In this document: in pieces, positions 56,199 to 64,000 of the stretch
How the letters are laid out: each line of letters opens with the position of its first letter
Numbering within the stretch: the first letter of the stretch is position 1
DNA from: Streptomyces broussonetiae
GTDB lineage: Bacteria; Actinomycetota; Actinomycetes; Streptomycetales; Streptomycetaceae
Reading direction: 5' to 3'
DNA length: 64,000 bases
Assembly (NCBI RefSeq): GCF_009796285.1
Contig: NZ_CP047020.1
Location: forward strand, 9,424,001 to 9,488,000
Position numbers and translations under genes: made by a program
The notes under the pieces: generated by a model
Seen by the model: the letters and a program-made list of their open reading frames with translations, nothing else
Told to the model about the DNA's origin: nothing
Database searches by the model: none

Positions 56199-56513
56199 AT
56201 GTGCGAAGACGTCGAAAACCTCGCCCGGATTGCGGCCCTTGAGACGGAGGTCGCCCAGCTTCGGCACGCCATCACCGCGCATGCGACCGTCGACCAGGCG
56301 ATGGGTGTCGTGATCGCCTGCAGCGGCGCGACCCCCGAGACGGCCTGGGAGATCCTCAGGGACGTCTCGCAGCACACCAACATCAGGTTACGGGAGATCG
56401 CGGAGCACATCAGGCAGTGGCCGCATTGCGAACGGCTTCCGGAAGAGGTGCGTCATGCCCTGGACGCGGCGGTGCGGGCAAGGTGCGTGTCTGCCCCGGC
56501 CGCCGGGGTCTGA
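56199..56513 (+). CDS. ANTAR-domain RNA-binding protein
   Basis: 104 residues: a short coiled-coil LARIAALETEVAQLRHAITA, then the ANTAR core HATVDQAMGVVIACSGATPE, TAWEILRDVSQHTNIRLREI, AEHIRQW. No receiver or GAF sensing domain is attached, so it may need a partner. ANTAR domains bind dual hexaloop hairpins to block transcription termination. ATG 56199 has GGGAG upstream. Intact, unlike the STAS-ANTAR gene at 50088. Confidence 0.85.
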   Translation: MCEDVENLARIAALETEVAQLRHAITAHATVDQAMGVVIACSGATPETAWEILRDVSQHTNIRLREIAEHIRQWPHCERLPEEVRHALDAAVRARCVSAPAAGV

Positions 56514-56748
56514 AGGGAACCGCGTGCGCGCAGTGCGCCGCGACGCGATGATGTCCGGCGCGGCAGGGCCAGCCGGGCGTCGCCCGCGTCATCGAACGGG
56601 CGTGCGCGCCGGGCCGAACTCGCCATTCACCAGAGGCTTAGGGCCCTCCTCCCTCTCTCCGGCCCTTGCGGCCGGAGGCGGGCGGCTTACCGCCGTGAAA
56701 CACCCGCGTGGCCGGGCCGCCGTACCTGATCGGCTGAGGGCCGGGGTC

Positions 56749-57169
56749 TCAGGTGTTGGGCCGGGCCGCGCTGATGTCGCCCAGGGCGGACGTCTCGTCG
56801 CGTTCGATCGACAGGTCGCCCAGGGCGAGGATGCCCACCGGCCGGTCGCCCTCGACGACCGGGAGTCGACGAACGGCATGCTCCCTCATCAGCCGCACTG
56901 CCCGCTCCAGGCTGTCGTCCGGGGTGACGGTGACCAGGTCCTCGCTGGCCGCCTGCATCACGGTGGTCCGGTCGGGGTCGGCGCCTTCCGCCAAGGCCCG
57001 CACCCACCAGATCGCGGTCGCTCACCAGGCACCGCAGATGCCGGTCCTTGGTCACGAGGACCGTGCCGACGTCCTCGTCCCGCATCATCCGGGCCACGGC
57101 GCTCACGGACGCCTGAGGTTCGACGGTCACCAGGTCACTGGTCATGATGTCGCGCACATGCTGGGTCAT
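56749..57169 (-). pseudogene. CBS-domain pair protein, frameshifted
   Basis: ATG 57169 opens MTQHVRDIMTSDLVTVEPQA, SVSAVARMMRDEDVGTVLVT and LVSDRDLV, the first CBS domain. A one-base shift near 57005 places the rest, RALAEGADPDRTTVMQAASE, DLVTVTPDDSLERAVRLMRE, HAVRRLPVVEGDRPVGILAL and GDLSIERDE, in another frame. The two frames together make the usual 140-residue CBS pair that binds adenine nucleotides. The gene is otherwise complete, so the lesion may be recent or a sequencing error. Confidence 0.82.
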
Positions 57170-57531
57170 GACCGGGCTCCTTTCTCATTTCTCACTGTTC
57201 GAGGGATTCTGTCGGCAGCCGGGTACCCCTGGCGCGCGGTCTTCTTCCCCCGGACTGTCGCGGGTTCGGGCGATCGACGTGGATGGCTGCTGCGATGACA
57301 GGCTGCGCGACGTTGCGATCCCGCGATCGGCCAGTCAGGAGAACGCCTACCTCTGCCAGTGCACATCAACATGTACGCGGACACCTCAACACGGGCTCAG
57401 CGGCAGGCGGCGTGGACTCGAAGGAGACCCGTTCGGTTTCACTCCGGCCCGAATGTTGAGCCGGATTCTGCGAGCACTACTCAAGCTCCGGTGAGATTCG
57501 CTCAACCTTGCCTACGCTGCGAGAGGACAGT

Positions 57532-58043
57532 TCAGGCTGTCGCGGAGAGGAACCCAAGGGCCGTCGCGACGTTCGACGACAGGTCGGTCGTCGCATCCAG
57601 CACCAACCGGTGGTCGGCCCACGGGGCGAACTCCCTCCGCCGACGTTCCACCACCTCCGACGTCGGCCCAGCGAAGCCCTCGATCCTCCGGGACCGGTTC
57701 TCCAACCGACGGCGGTGCACCACAGGATCCGAACACACCACCTCGATGAACACCACCGGCAGGCAATGACGATCCGCCGGCGTCCGCCACTGTCTCCGCG
57801 CCGCCTCCACGGTGTTGACTGCATCGACGATCACGGGTTGGCCATGCCGAGCACACCGTCGGCCACGGCCCCGGACACGACATACGCGGCCAGGCCCGTG
57901 GGCTGGTCACGGGCCACCCCCACACGCCACAGTGCCACCTCGATCGGGCCCACGGACACGACCGGAGTAGTCGGCTTGCGCCCCAAAGCCTCGGCGACCG
58001 AACTCTTCCCCACACCGGGCAGCCCCGCCATCGCGATCAACAT
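57532..58043 (-). pseudogene. P-loop (AAA-33 type) kinase, split into two frames
   Basis: ATG 58043, with GAGGG upstream, reads MLIAMAGLPGVGKSSVAEAL (Walker A GLPGVGKSS) to GVLGMANP and stops at 57831. A second frame begins VIVDAVNTVEAARRQWRTPA with GTG 57834 overlapping the stop as GTGA, and runs through VVFIEVVCSDPVVHRRRLEN and APWADHRLVLDATTDL to 57532. Together they make a normal 170-residue gluconate-kinase-like protein. A one-base loss is most likely, but the GTGA overlap could in principle allow coupled synthesis of both halves. Confidence 0.7.
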
Positions 58044-58289
58044 GACAACACCCTCGCACGCCCAACCGGCCCGCCGACCAGCAACGCCGGAACGTCACAG
58101 GCATCCGCGTCCCGGGTCATCAAGGAACGCGACGACGTCCACAGGAATTGATAATTACTCACCGCCCCCTCGCCGGGACCACCGACTGCCTTCCAGGCCT
58201 TTCTCGACCAGTACGAGATCTCCCGGTCAAAGTCCTGGTGGACCCTCGGCACCTGACTTCAGCCATCAAGATCGCCGACAGAGTCAAGC

Positions 58290-59402
58290 TCAGCCGGTGT
58301 GGAGGATCCGAAAGTGGTCGGGATTCGCTGGGTCCCGATCAACGACTTGGATTGGTGTCCAAGCCCGTTGCCAAACGCTGATGCCCGGCGTGCGGGTGAA
58401 CCGGATGGGTCCGCGGGTGCCCTCGACCGCCATACGCGGCCATGACTTGGCGATGGCCGCCCGGTCCGTACCGTGGGAACGAAGCATGTCGGCGAGGACG
58501 GCGATGGTGTCCCAGCCCTCGAAGGCGACGAAGGAGGGTGCTTCGCCCAGCCGCTCGCGAAGCTCCTTCCCGACGCGTTCGCCGAGCGGACCGAGGCGCT
58601 CGGGCAGGTAGCGCAGGAACGGGATCCCGGCGCCGTCCGCGCCCAGCGCGGTGGCCCATTCGGCGAACTCCGGTTGTCCCGCCGGAGCGCCGATCAGGAT
58701 CTTTGCGAGCCGCCGGTCGGCCCGGACGGCCTTGACGATCGGCACCGCCGGCTCCGGATGGCCGACGAGCAGGAGGAGCGCCGTCGCGCCGTGGTCCACG
58801 AGCGCGTCGCGCAGGGCCTCTGGGGTGTGCGCGTTCGTGTCGAGTTCGATGACGGTGCCGCCGCGGGGAGTGAGGTGCTCCCGCAGGACGCGGGTTCCGG
58901 ACGCCCAGTAGACGCTCGGCTGGGTGGCCACGGCGATCCGGCGTCGTCCCGTGCCGAGGAGGAAGTCCGCGTAGGTCCGCCAGCCATGGGATTGAGGCGG
59001 CGCCAGACGCGCAACCCACGCTGTCGGCTCCTCAGTGAGCGCGTTGAGCACCGCGGACGAGCACAGGAACGGTACGCCGAGGGCGTCGGCCCGGGTGGCA
59101 GCGGCGCGGGCGACGACGCTGTGATACTCGCCCGCCACTGCCGCCACGCCCAGGCCGGCCAATTCGTCCACGGCTGTCGCGGCTCGCTCGGGATCGGCTG
59201 CGGTGTCCCGGACTACCAGCTCCAGTGGTCTGCCGTCGATCCCGCCGGCGTCGTTGACCTCGCGAACGGCCAGGTCGAGGCCTGCAAGCAGGTGTCGGCC
59301 CGCCTCGATCCAGCCGGGCCGCGTCAGCGGGGCCAGGGCGCCCAGCCGGATGGACGACCCGTCCGTGTGCTCCGCTCCAGACGGCGATGGCGGCGTGTTC
59401 AT
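58290..59402 (-). CDS. Receptor-type solute-binding protein (Peripla_BP_6, branched-chain amino acid type)
   Basis: 370 residues: IRLGALAPLTRPGWIEAGRH, LLAGLDLAVREVNDAGGIDG, RPLELVVRDTAADPERAATA, then VAAVAGEYHSVVARAAATRA and WRTYADFLLGTGRRRIAVAT, AFEGWDTIAVLADMLRSHGT. This is the two-lobed fold of LivJ/AmiC-like proteins. There is no signal peptide or lipobox at the N-terminus (MNTPPSPSGAEHTDGSSIRL), and no ABC permease or ATPase gene is near. It may be a cytosolic ligand sensor like AmiC rather than a transporter subunit. ATG 59402 fits the domain start. Confidence 0.88.
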   Translation of the reverse strand: MNTPPSPSGAEHTDGSSIRLGALAPLTRPGWIEAGRHLLAGLDLAVREVNDAGGIDGRPLELVVRDTAADPERAATAVDELAGLGVAAVAGEYHSVVARAAATRADALGVPFLCSSAVLNALTEEPTAWVARLAPPQSHGWRTYADFLLGTGRRRIAVATQPSVYWASGTRVLREHLTPRGGTVIELDTNAHTPEALRDALVDHGATALLLLVGHPEPAVPIVKAVRADRRLAKILIGAPAGQPEFAEWATALGADGAGIPFLRYLPERLGPLGERVGKELRERLGEAPSFVAFEGWDTIAVLADMLRSHGTDRAAIAKSWPRMAVEGTRGPIRFTRTPGISVWQRAWTPIQVVDRDPANPDHFRILHTG

Positions 59403-59828
59403 CGGGTGGCGTCTCCCGTGGGACGATGCGGTCGCAGTTGGCCCGGATCGCGCGCCGTCCGGGGCGGGTTTGCGTTCATCACGTCTCGTCGCGGCGGGAG
59501 TGCCCTGGTGATCATACCGGTCATTGGATCCACCATCATCGCCGATGGGCAACCGATTATTTGGGCGCTGCACTGCACTCGGTGTTACGACGCACGACAG
59601 ATTGACGGCACATGGGCTCGTGATCCGATCCGGACACGCGCTGACCGCTGATGAGCCGGACGCCCACGCACTCGGGCGCCCGCGCGGCGGTTCTACGACC
59701 AGGCTCCGTCTGGCGGCCGATGCATCCGGGCACGTCCTGGCCCTATGGTCGCCGGCGGACAGTGCGGAGACCTGCCGAAACCGTTTGTGAGAGCAACCCT
59801 GTGCAGCCGGGCGCCCCTTCCCTCTCGC
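59403..59828. other. Region without a supportable gene
   Basis: About 430 bases between the binding protein and the TIGR03086-like fragment. No motif or ribosome site with coding sequence found. Confidence 0.35.
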
Positions 59829-60155
59829 TCAGCGGCCCATCAGCCGCAGCAACCGGGCCTGCTGGGCCTCTCCGGTCAGGGGCGGAGTTGCTGGGGCTGC
59901 GCAGAACCGGTGGGTGGTGTCGGCGGAGACAGGCGACTCCGCCAAGCCGACGTAGATTTCGGTGAGATGGTCCTCGATCCAAGCGACGAGCCCCGGATCG
60001 AGTTCTTCGGGAGCGTTGATGGCCCGGGCCAGGTCCCAGGCGTGCATGGTCGCGTCCGTGGTCCGGATGGCGAGGGCCTGTTCACCGGTCACCGGTCCGA
60101 GGGGGTAGTCCAGGACCTGTTGGAGGGGCCCGGCCTTCGGAATGCCGCGGCACAT
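59829..60155 (-). pseudogene. TIGR03086/DinB-like maleylpyruvate-isomerase-fold protein, C-terminal half
   Basis: Reads PKAGPLQQVLDYPLGPVTGE, QALAIRTTDATMHAWDLARA with the conserved His of the metal site (HAWDLARA), INAPEELDPGLVAWIEDHLT and AESPVSADTTHRF. This is the second half of mycothiol-dependent maleylpyruvate-isomerase-like proteins; the N-terminal half with the first metal histidine is missing. The present start is not native. Confidence 0.65.
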
Positions 60156-60536
60156 TTCTGCACCGATCGGGTCTACGCGCCCACCGGATCGTCACTCAGA
60201 GCGTCCTCGTCCCGGAGCCGGAGGAAGTCGGCGGCCAAGCCGCCATCCAGCAGAGAGATTCAGCGAGACCATCGGCGCCCTCGAACACGTCGCCACCCTC
60301 GAAGTCACTCCCATCCTGACCGGAGCCAAGAGGCCGGTCCGGTCCGCCCGGGCAGCCTCTGAGCCGACCGTGTCCGGTCAAGTCCGGCAAGCATGCTCCT
60401 CAATTTGCATCATGGGCTGTCTACATGCGGGGTCGGTTCCCCGCACGAGCTCGGCGGCCGCTTCCCGCCAGCACCTCGCCACCGCTTCCCCGCACGCTTG
60501 GATCATGTCTTACCGCTTCGCCGGCGTCATCGACCG
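60156..60536. other. Region without a supportable gene
   Basis: A plus frame near 60270 (FSETIGALEHVATLEVTPIL) looks weakly coding but is short and unplaced. Otherwise nothing. Confidence 0.3.
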
Positions 60537-60860
60537 TTATCTTCTTTCCAGTTCCGAGTTCAGCCGCAGGCTGTGCGCCAGGAGCAGTCCTGTGTCGCCG
60601 GCGGCGTCGAAGACCAGCGCGGGCTCCGGCCAGTGGGCGGACACGGTCCGGTCGAGCGTGCCGGTGTCGGGCAGCGGCGGGAACAGTGGCAGGCTCACCG
60701 CGCATGCCACCAACAGTGCGGCTGTCAGCGTCGGTGTTCCCTCGGCACCCAGGGGCGCGCGATGAACCACAGCAGCGAGCCGAGGCCCTGGCCGCCGAGG
60801 AGGACGATCGGGTAGACGGCGAGGCCGCGGGCGTGGACCCAGGGGGGTGCCTCTATGAAG
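60537..60860 (-). pseudogene. MFS-3 family exporter, C-terminal part
   Basis: The minus strand reads PPWVHARGLAVYPIVLLGGQ, GLGSLLWFIA in one frame, then after a shift TLTAALLVACAVSLPLFPPL, PDTGTLDRTVSAHWPEPALV, FDAAGDTG in the next. This is the end of an MFS-3 exporter, from the loop before TM11 to the C-terminal tail. It continues directly from the point where the fragment at 12228-12640 stops (LPLPR). Its upstream side abuts the 3' end of the IS110 transposase. Confidence 0.68.
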
Positions 60861-60863
60861 CTT

Positions 60864-61943
60864 CTATGTCCCGTCAACCCCCAATTCGGCCGCGGCGGCG
60901 TTGTTGAGATGACGGTAGAGGCGTCGGGCGAGGTAGCGCTTGAGGCAGCGGCGGATCTCGCGGTCTGTCTTGCCTTCGGCCCGCCGTCGGTCAACGTAGG
61001 CGCGGGTTTGCGGGTGATGCACCATGCGGACCATCGCGATGACGTTCAGAGCTCGGTTGAGACGCCTGTCGCCGCCGCGATTGAGGCGGTGGCGAGTGGT
61101 GTTGCCCGAGGAGGCGGGTATGGGGCTCACTCCGGCGAGGGCGGCGAACGCGGCCTCGTCACGGACCCGTCCCGGGTGGGACCAGGCGACCAGGACGGTG
61201 GCAGCGGTGACGGGGCCGATCCCTGTTTCCTCGGGGAGGCCGGCCGCAGGGCTGGCGTCAACGAGCTCGCCTATCCGGTTCATGTTGTCCGCGATTTCCG
61301 TGTCAAGGGCGAGGATCCTCTTGGCCAGACGGACGGCCTCGGTGCGGGCCGTCGTGGCGGCGAGGTCCTCCTCACGGGGGCGCCAGCGGGCGATTTCGCC
61401 GATCTGCCTGGCGCTGAGGGGACGGCGGGCGTCTATGCCGAGGTCGGCGATGCGCACAAGGGCAGTCAAGGCGTTCACGGCCCTGGTCCGCTCGCTGGTG
61501 AGCTCGTCCCGGGAGGTGAGGAGGATCTGTGCTGCCGCCCGAACCCCCTCGTCCATTCGTGGAGTGCGCAGCTGTTCTTCGGGGAGCGGAAGCACGGCAG
61601 CGGCTATCCGCCGGGCGTCGATCGGGTCGGATTTGCCGATGCCGCGGCGGCCGGCGCGGCCCATTCTGGCGGCTTCAACCACCTGGTAGCCGGCGCGTGC
61701 CGTCTGGCGGGCGATCTGGGCTCCGTAACTGCCCGCCCCCTCGATCACCCACAGAGCACCGAGGTCTCCACCAGTGCGACGTCCAGCCCAGTTGATGGCT
61801 CGTGCCCTGCCAGCGTGGGTGTTGGGGAATGCCTCCGTGCCCAGGTGCTCACCACTGGAGGCGAGCACGGCGTAAGTGTGCGTTTTGGCGTGGGTGTCGA
61901 CGCCGATGATGAATGAATGCGCCTGGGCGACAATGGTGTTCAC
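60864..61943 (-). CDS. IS110-family transposase (DEDD recombinase), intact
   Basis: 359 residues. The RuvC-like N-terminal domain has Asp in IIGVDTHAKTHTYAVLASSG, Glu in LWVIEGAGSYGAQIARQTAR, and Asp in GKSDPIDARRIAAAVLPLPE. The C-terminal Tnp domain has GIGPVTAATVLVAWSHPGRV and the serine block SPIPASSGNTTRHRLNRGGD. IS110 enzymes work with a bridge RNA that chooses donor and target DNA. The ATG at 61943 leaves non-coding sequence upstream and nearly none downstream, the layout of the IS110 subgroup. No frameshift is seen, so it may be active. Confidence 0.93.
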   Translation of the reverse strand: MNTIVAQAHSFIIGVDTHAKTHTYAVLASSGEHLGTEAFPNTHAGRARAINWAGRRTGGDLGALWVIEGAGSYGAQIARQTARAGYQVVEAARMGRAGRRGIGKSDPIDARRIAAAVLPLPEEQLRTPRMDEGVRAAAQILLTSRDELTSERTRAVNALTALVRIADLGIDARRPLSARQIGEIARWRPREEDLAATTARTEAVRLAKRILALDTEIADNMNRIGELVDASPAAGLPEETGIGPVTAATVLVAWSHPGRVRDEAAFAALAGVSPIPASSGNTTRHRLNRGGDRRLNRALNVIAMVRMVHHPQTRAYVDRRRAEGKTDREIRRCLKRYLARRLYRHLNNAAAAELGVDGT

Positions 61944-62130
61944 GCGATCAGGGTTCCTCTCCGTGAGGCGGTGGTCCCGGTCGCTGCGGACCGGCGCCGT
62001 GCCCGGGAGAGGTCACTTCGAGGCAGAACTGTGACGGGCCACGGCCCTTTGGGGCCGGGCAGGCTTCTTATCAGGCCACCGAGGTGGGCCGGGTCGGCGC
62101 CGACCGCCCGCCATAGTCGGACAGTTCATA
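61944..62130 (-). ncRNA. Candidate bridge-RNA region of the IS110 element
   Basis: Non-coding sequence upstream of the intact IS110 transposase, where IS110-subgroup elements encode the bridge RNA. It contains short inverted segments, such as GGCCACGGCCCTTTGGGGCC near 62038-62057, but the RNA ends and guide loops were not determined. Position-based inference. Confidence 0.4.
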
Positions 62131-62329
62131 GGCAAGGCACCCGTGGGGGCCACTTTTGTCACGAGTCACGACTACGACGAGGCGACCGACGTCAACCCTG
62201 CCAGCCGGTCCCGGACCAGCCAGATGAAGACTCACAGTCTTTCGTCAAGCCATGTTCTCGGAGCCATGCGGGGAACCTCATTGCCCGGACGACCGACCGG
62301 CCAGGGAGGGAGGAACGGCCCCCTCCTAC

Positions 62330-62480
62330 CAGCCCCCAACCGCCCAGCTGGCCCGGGCCTTGCGCGCCATCCGCTCCTGGCTCTCCCCGGCCACCAACCT
62401 GAACCGCGGGTGGCGAGCCTGGACCGACATGGACCCACCCTCCGAACCCCAGGCGATGATCGGCGAATTCACCAGGGTAC
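62330..62480 (+). mobile_element. Possible transposase C-terminal scrap
   Basis: A plus frame reads PTAQLARALRAIRSWLSPAT, NLNRGWRAWTDMDPPSEPQA, which resembles the C-terminal tails of some streptomycete transposases (RALRxVRxWLxP, then RxWRAWSxxPPP). Short and unconfirmed. No other gene is supportable in 62131-62878. Confidence 0.3.
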
Positions 62481-62878
62481 GGCTCGTTTCAAGTGGGGGC
62501 TGCGGACTGCGCGAGGCCGTCGTTATCCGGTCCGGCAGCGCCGACAGGTTCGGTGACGCGCCGCGAAGACATGCTCGCTGGAGCCAGGCCGCACGGGTGT
62601 GTGTGACCTCAAGTCCCGGACCATCGGCCGGCTCTGATGCACACGCCAGCAGTACGCGCGACGGCGGCTCAGTATCGCGATCCACTGGTCTTTGTCCGTC
62701 TCACGCCTCCCCTGCTCCGGCAGCCGTGCCTCGTTCGCGTGCGCTTGCGGGGATCGTGGCTTCGGAGCGAACGGCCGGGGTCAGCTCTGCAGCCGGCACT
62801 GCTTCGACGTGTGCCAGCCAGGGCTGCGCCTCGGCCGGCCAGAGGCGCACCCGGGCGCAGCCTCACGCTTGGGGCTGG

Positions 62879-63472
62879 TCAGTCGACCATGTAGAGGTCC
62901 CAACCCTGCCACCCACCGTCCTGCGAGGGCCCATTGCAGGGGTAGCCGCGCAGCAGGTCCGAGCCGCCGCGACCGGCGTCGGAGTCGTCCAGGCAGCGGC
63001 CGGTGGCGGCATTCTGGAGCACCTGCTGGAAGTAGGAGGGGTGGGTACCGGTGATCCGGCTGACGACCCTCCACTTCTGCCAGCTGTAGCCGTTGCATGG
63101 GTATCCGCGCAGCAGGTCCGCGCCGTTCGCCCCACCGTTGGAGTCGTCCAGGCACAGCCCGGTGGCGTCATTCTTGAGCGCGGCGTAGGTGTCGCCCCCT
63201 ATGTCTTCTATTTCGATCACGCGCCATTTCTGCCAGTTGTAGCCGTTGCACGGGTAGCCCCGCAGGAGGTTGCCGCTGATGGCGTTCGAGTCGATCGAGT
63301 CGTCCACGCAGCGGCCGGTGTTGTTGTTCCCGCCGATCTGGTAGTCGTGTGGCCATGAAAAGCTGGCGGTGTTGCCGAATGCGACGGCCGGGCCGGTCGT
63401 CATGGCGACGCCGCTGAGAGCGAGGGCGCCGGCGACGGCACCCTGTACGGCCCGCTTGGTGACTTTGCGCAT
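62879..63472 (-). CDS. Secreted ricin-type beta-trefoil lectin
   Basis: 197 residues with a signal peptide (MRKVTKRAVQGAVAGALALS and on to GPAVAFG). Three trefoil repeats follow, each with a NxxTGRCVDDS or NDATGLCLDDS start, a LLRGYPCNGYNWQKWRV end and a pair of cysteines: repeat 1 from residue 50, repeat 2 with NDATGLCLDDSNGGANGADL, repeat 3 with NAATGRCLDDSDAGRGGSDL and PCNGPSQDGGWQGWDL. The QxW motif is clear in repeats 1 and 2. There is no enzyme domain, so it is a free secreted carbohydrate-binding protein. GGGGAG upstream fixes ATG 63472. Confidence 0.92.
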   Translation of the reverse strand: MRKVTKRAVQGAVAGALALSGVAMTTGPAVAFGNTASFSWPHDYQIGGNNNTGRCVDDSIDSNAISGNLLRGYPCNGYNWQKWRVIEIEDIGGDTYAALKNDATGLCLDDSNGGANGADLLRGYPCNGYSWQKWRVVSRITGTHPSYFQQVLQNAATGRCLDDSDAGRGGSDLLRGYPCNGPSQDGGWQGWDLYMVD

Positions 63473-63579
63473 GATGTCTACTCCCCGTTCATGTATGCGG
63501 GTCTGCATGGGCGTTGCCCTGTTGGCTGCCGTTTGGAGTCCCGTTTCCCGTACGAATCCGTCCACCTCGCTCGGTTCCT

Positions 63580-63693
63580 TCAGCTCGCCATTGCCTTCAG
63601 AGGAACCGCACCTTTGCGGGATTGATCAACTCTGTGTCGGATACGGACCAGGAGATCGATCAGCGGCGACTCGCCGCACTTTGAAACAGCCAT
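63580..63693 (-). CDS. 37-residue small ORF with strong ribosome site
   Basis: ATG 63693 is preceded by GAAGGAGGACC, an excellent ribosome site. The product MAVSKCGESPLIDLLVRIRH, RVDQSRKGAVPLKAMAS is basic and amphipathic with one cysteine. It lies upstream of the lectin gene and in the same direction. No family recognised; the ribosome site is the main support. Confidence 0.5.
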   Translation of the reverse strand: MAVSKCGESPLIDLLVRIRHRVDQSRKGAVPLKAMAS

Positions 63694-63810
63694 GGTCCTC
63701 CTTCCGTTGCGGGATACGGCTCGATCTGTTCGGACAGGCCCCAAAGCGGCAGCGTCGGGGGTGGGATGTTCGGCGGAGGGTGAGGCCTGGCCGTGCAGCA
63801 AGCCGACCGG

Positions 63811-63918
63811 TCAGCCGCCGCCCCAGCCGGGGGCGCCGAGGGTGTAGAGGAGGACGGCGACCGAGGCCAGGGTGAATGTGGTCAGCGCCAGGCGCTGCCA
63901 GGGGATGATCCGAAGCAT
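63811..63918 (-). CDS. 35-residue membrane peptide, tandem copy 1
   Basis: ATG 63918, with CAAGGAG upstream, reads MLRIIPWQRLALTTFTLASV, AVLLYTLGAPGWGGG and stops. One membrane span is followed by a Gly-rich end. A second peptide with the same type of end (LGAPNWTGG) stops at 63970 just upstream and continues past the window edge, so this is a tandem array. No function known. Confidence 0.62.
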   Translation of the reverse strand: MLRIIPWQRLALTTFTLASVAVLLYTLGAPGWGGG

Positions 63919-63969
63919 TGAAGACTCCTTGAGGTCGGTGGTGTCGGAGTGTGGCCGTCGGCGGATCAG

Positions 63970-64000
63970 TCAGCCGCCGGTCCAGTTGGGGGCGCCGAGG
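63970..64000 (-). CDS. Small membrane peptide, tandem copy 2, cut by window edge
   Basis: The last nine codons, LGAPNWTGG, and a stop are visible on the minus strand. They match the end of the peptide at 63811-63918 (LGAPGWGGG). The start lies outside the window. The pair lie about 50 bases apart. Confidence 0.5.
   Translation of the reverse strand, partial: LGAPNWTGG

Noticed and set aside
54336..56513. 725-codon plus-strand frame
   Set aside because: Only its two ends are meaningful (fragment after the 113-bp repeat, and the ANTAR gene); the centre is antisense to the AraC gene.

Overview
The window is high-GC actinobacterial DNA, almost certainly from Streptomyces or a close relative. 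The evidence is a complete gas-vesicle cluster in the streptomycete order gvpO-A-F-G-Y-Z-J-L-S-K, SigF/SigB-type stress sigma factors with STAS, RsbW-like and ANTAR partners, DUF5133, CsbD and Holin-X stress proteins, GTG/TTG starts and strong GC bias at third codon positions. No rRNA, tRNA or CRISPR array was found. Broken genes and transposon remnants make up much of the sequence, which is typical of a chromosome arm or a large accessory region rather than the conserved core.

Left part (1-12 kb): an operon of an MfnB-type furan synthase and an aldehyde dehydrogenase, cut by the window edge; remnants of a DyP peroxidase, a serine recombinase and ISAs1; a PPOX-fold flavoprotein; a beta-propeller-like gene stopped by one nonsense codon; a divergent MarR regulator and phenolic acid decarboxylase with a clear operator; a broken IS3 element; and a secreted protein with His/Glu-rich repeats.

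Centre-left (12-31 kb): a decayed stress region. Intact genes are a STAS anti-sigma antagonist, a SigF-type sigma factor, CsbD, a small hydrophobic protein, a MarR regulator divergent from a PEBP protein, a hemerythrin-like protein, a CYTH-CHAD protein, a DUF5133 protein and a catalase. Between them lie fragments of IS21 and ISAs1, a second sigma factor, a GAF protein, FAD- and TPP-dependent enzymes, an enolase-superfamily enzyme and a frameshifted GH15 glycosidase.

Centre (31-49 kb): an RsbW-like kinase, the ten-gene gas vesicle operon on the minus strand, Holin-X, a secreted polysaccharide deacetylase, a LysR regulator divergent from an alpha/beta hydrolase and MFS exporter pair, and more stress genes. 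Several of the latter are broken: a Zn alcohol dehydrogenase, an internally deleted FAD-Rieske protein, a HemK-like methyltransferase, and Rieske and GAF fragments.

Right part (49-64 kb): a STAS-ANTAR pseudogene, HxlR regulator and hydrolase, ISAs1 remnant, a winged-helix regulator, a second intact SigF-type sigma factor, AraC, ANTAR, CBS and P-loop kinase genes, a receptor-type solute-binding protein, an intact IS110-family transposase, a secreted ricin-type lectin and tandem very small membrane peptides at the edge.

Main points for follow-up: two pieces of one MFS-3 transporter gene that abut in the protein family but lie about 48 kb apart, in the order expected if a circular or tandemly duplicated segment had been opened inside that gene; dispersed non-coding repeats of 87 bp and 113 bp; several genes present as one good and one broken copy; an IS110 element with space for a bridge RNA; and tandem small peptides at the right edge. 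All family names come from reading the translations; no database search was run.
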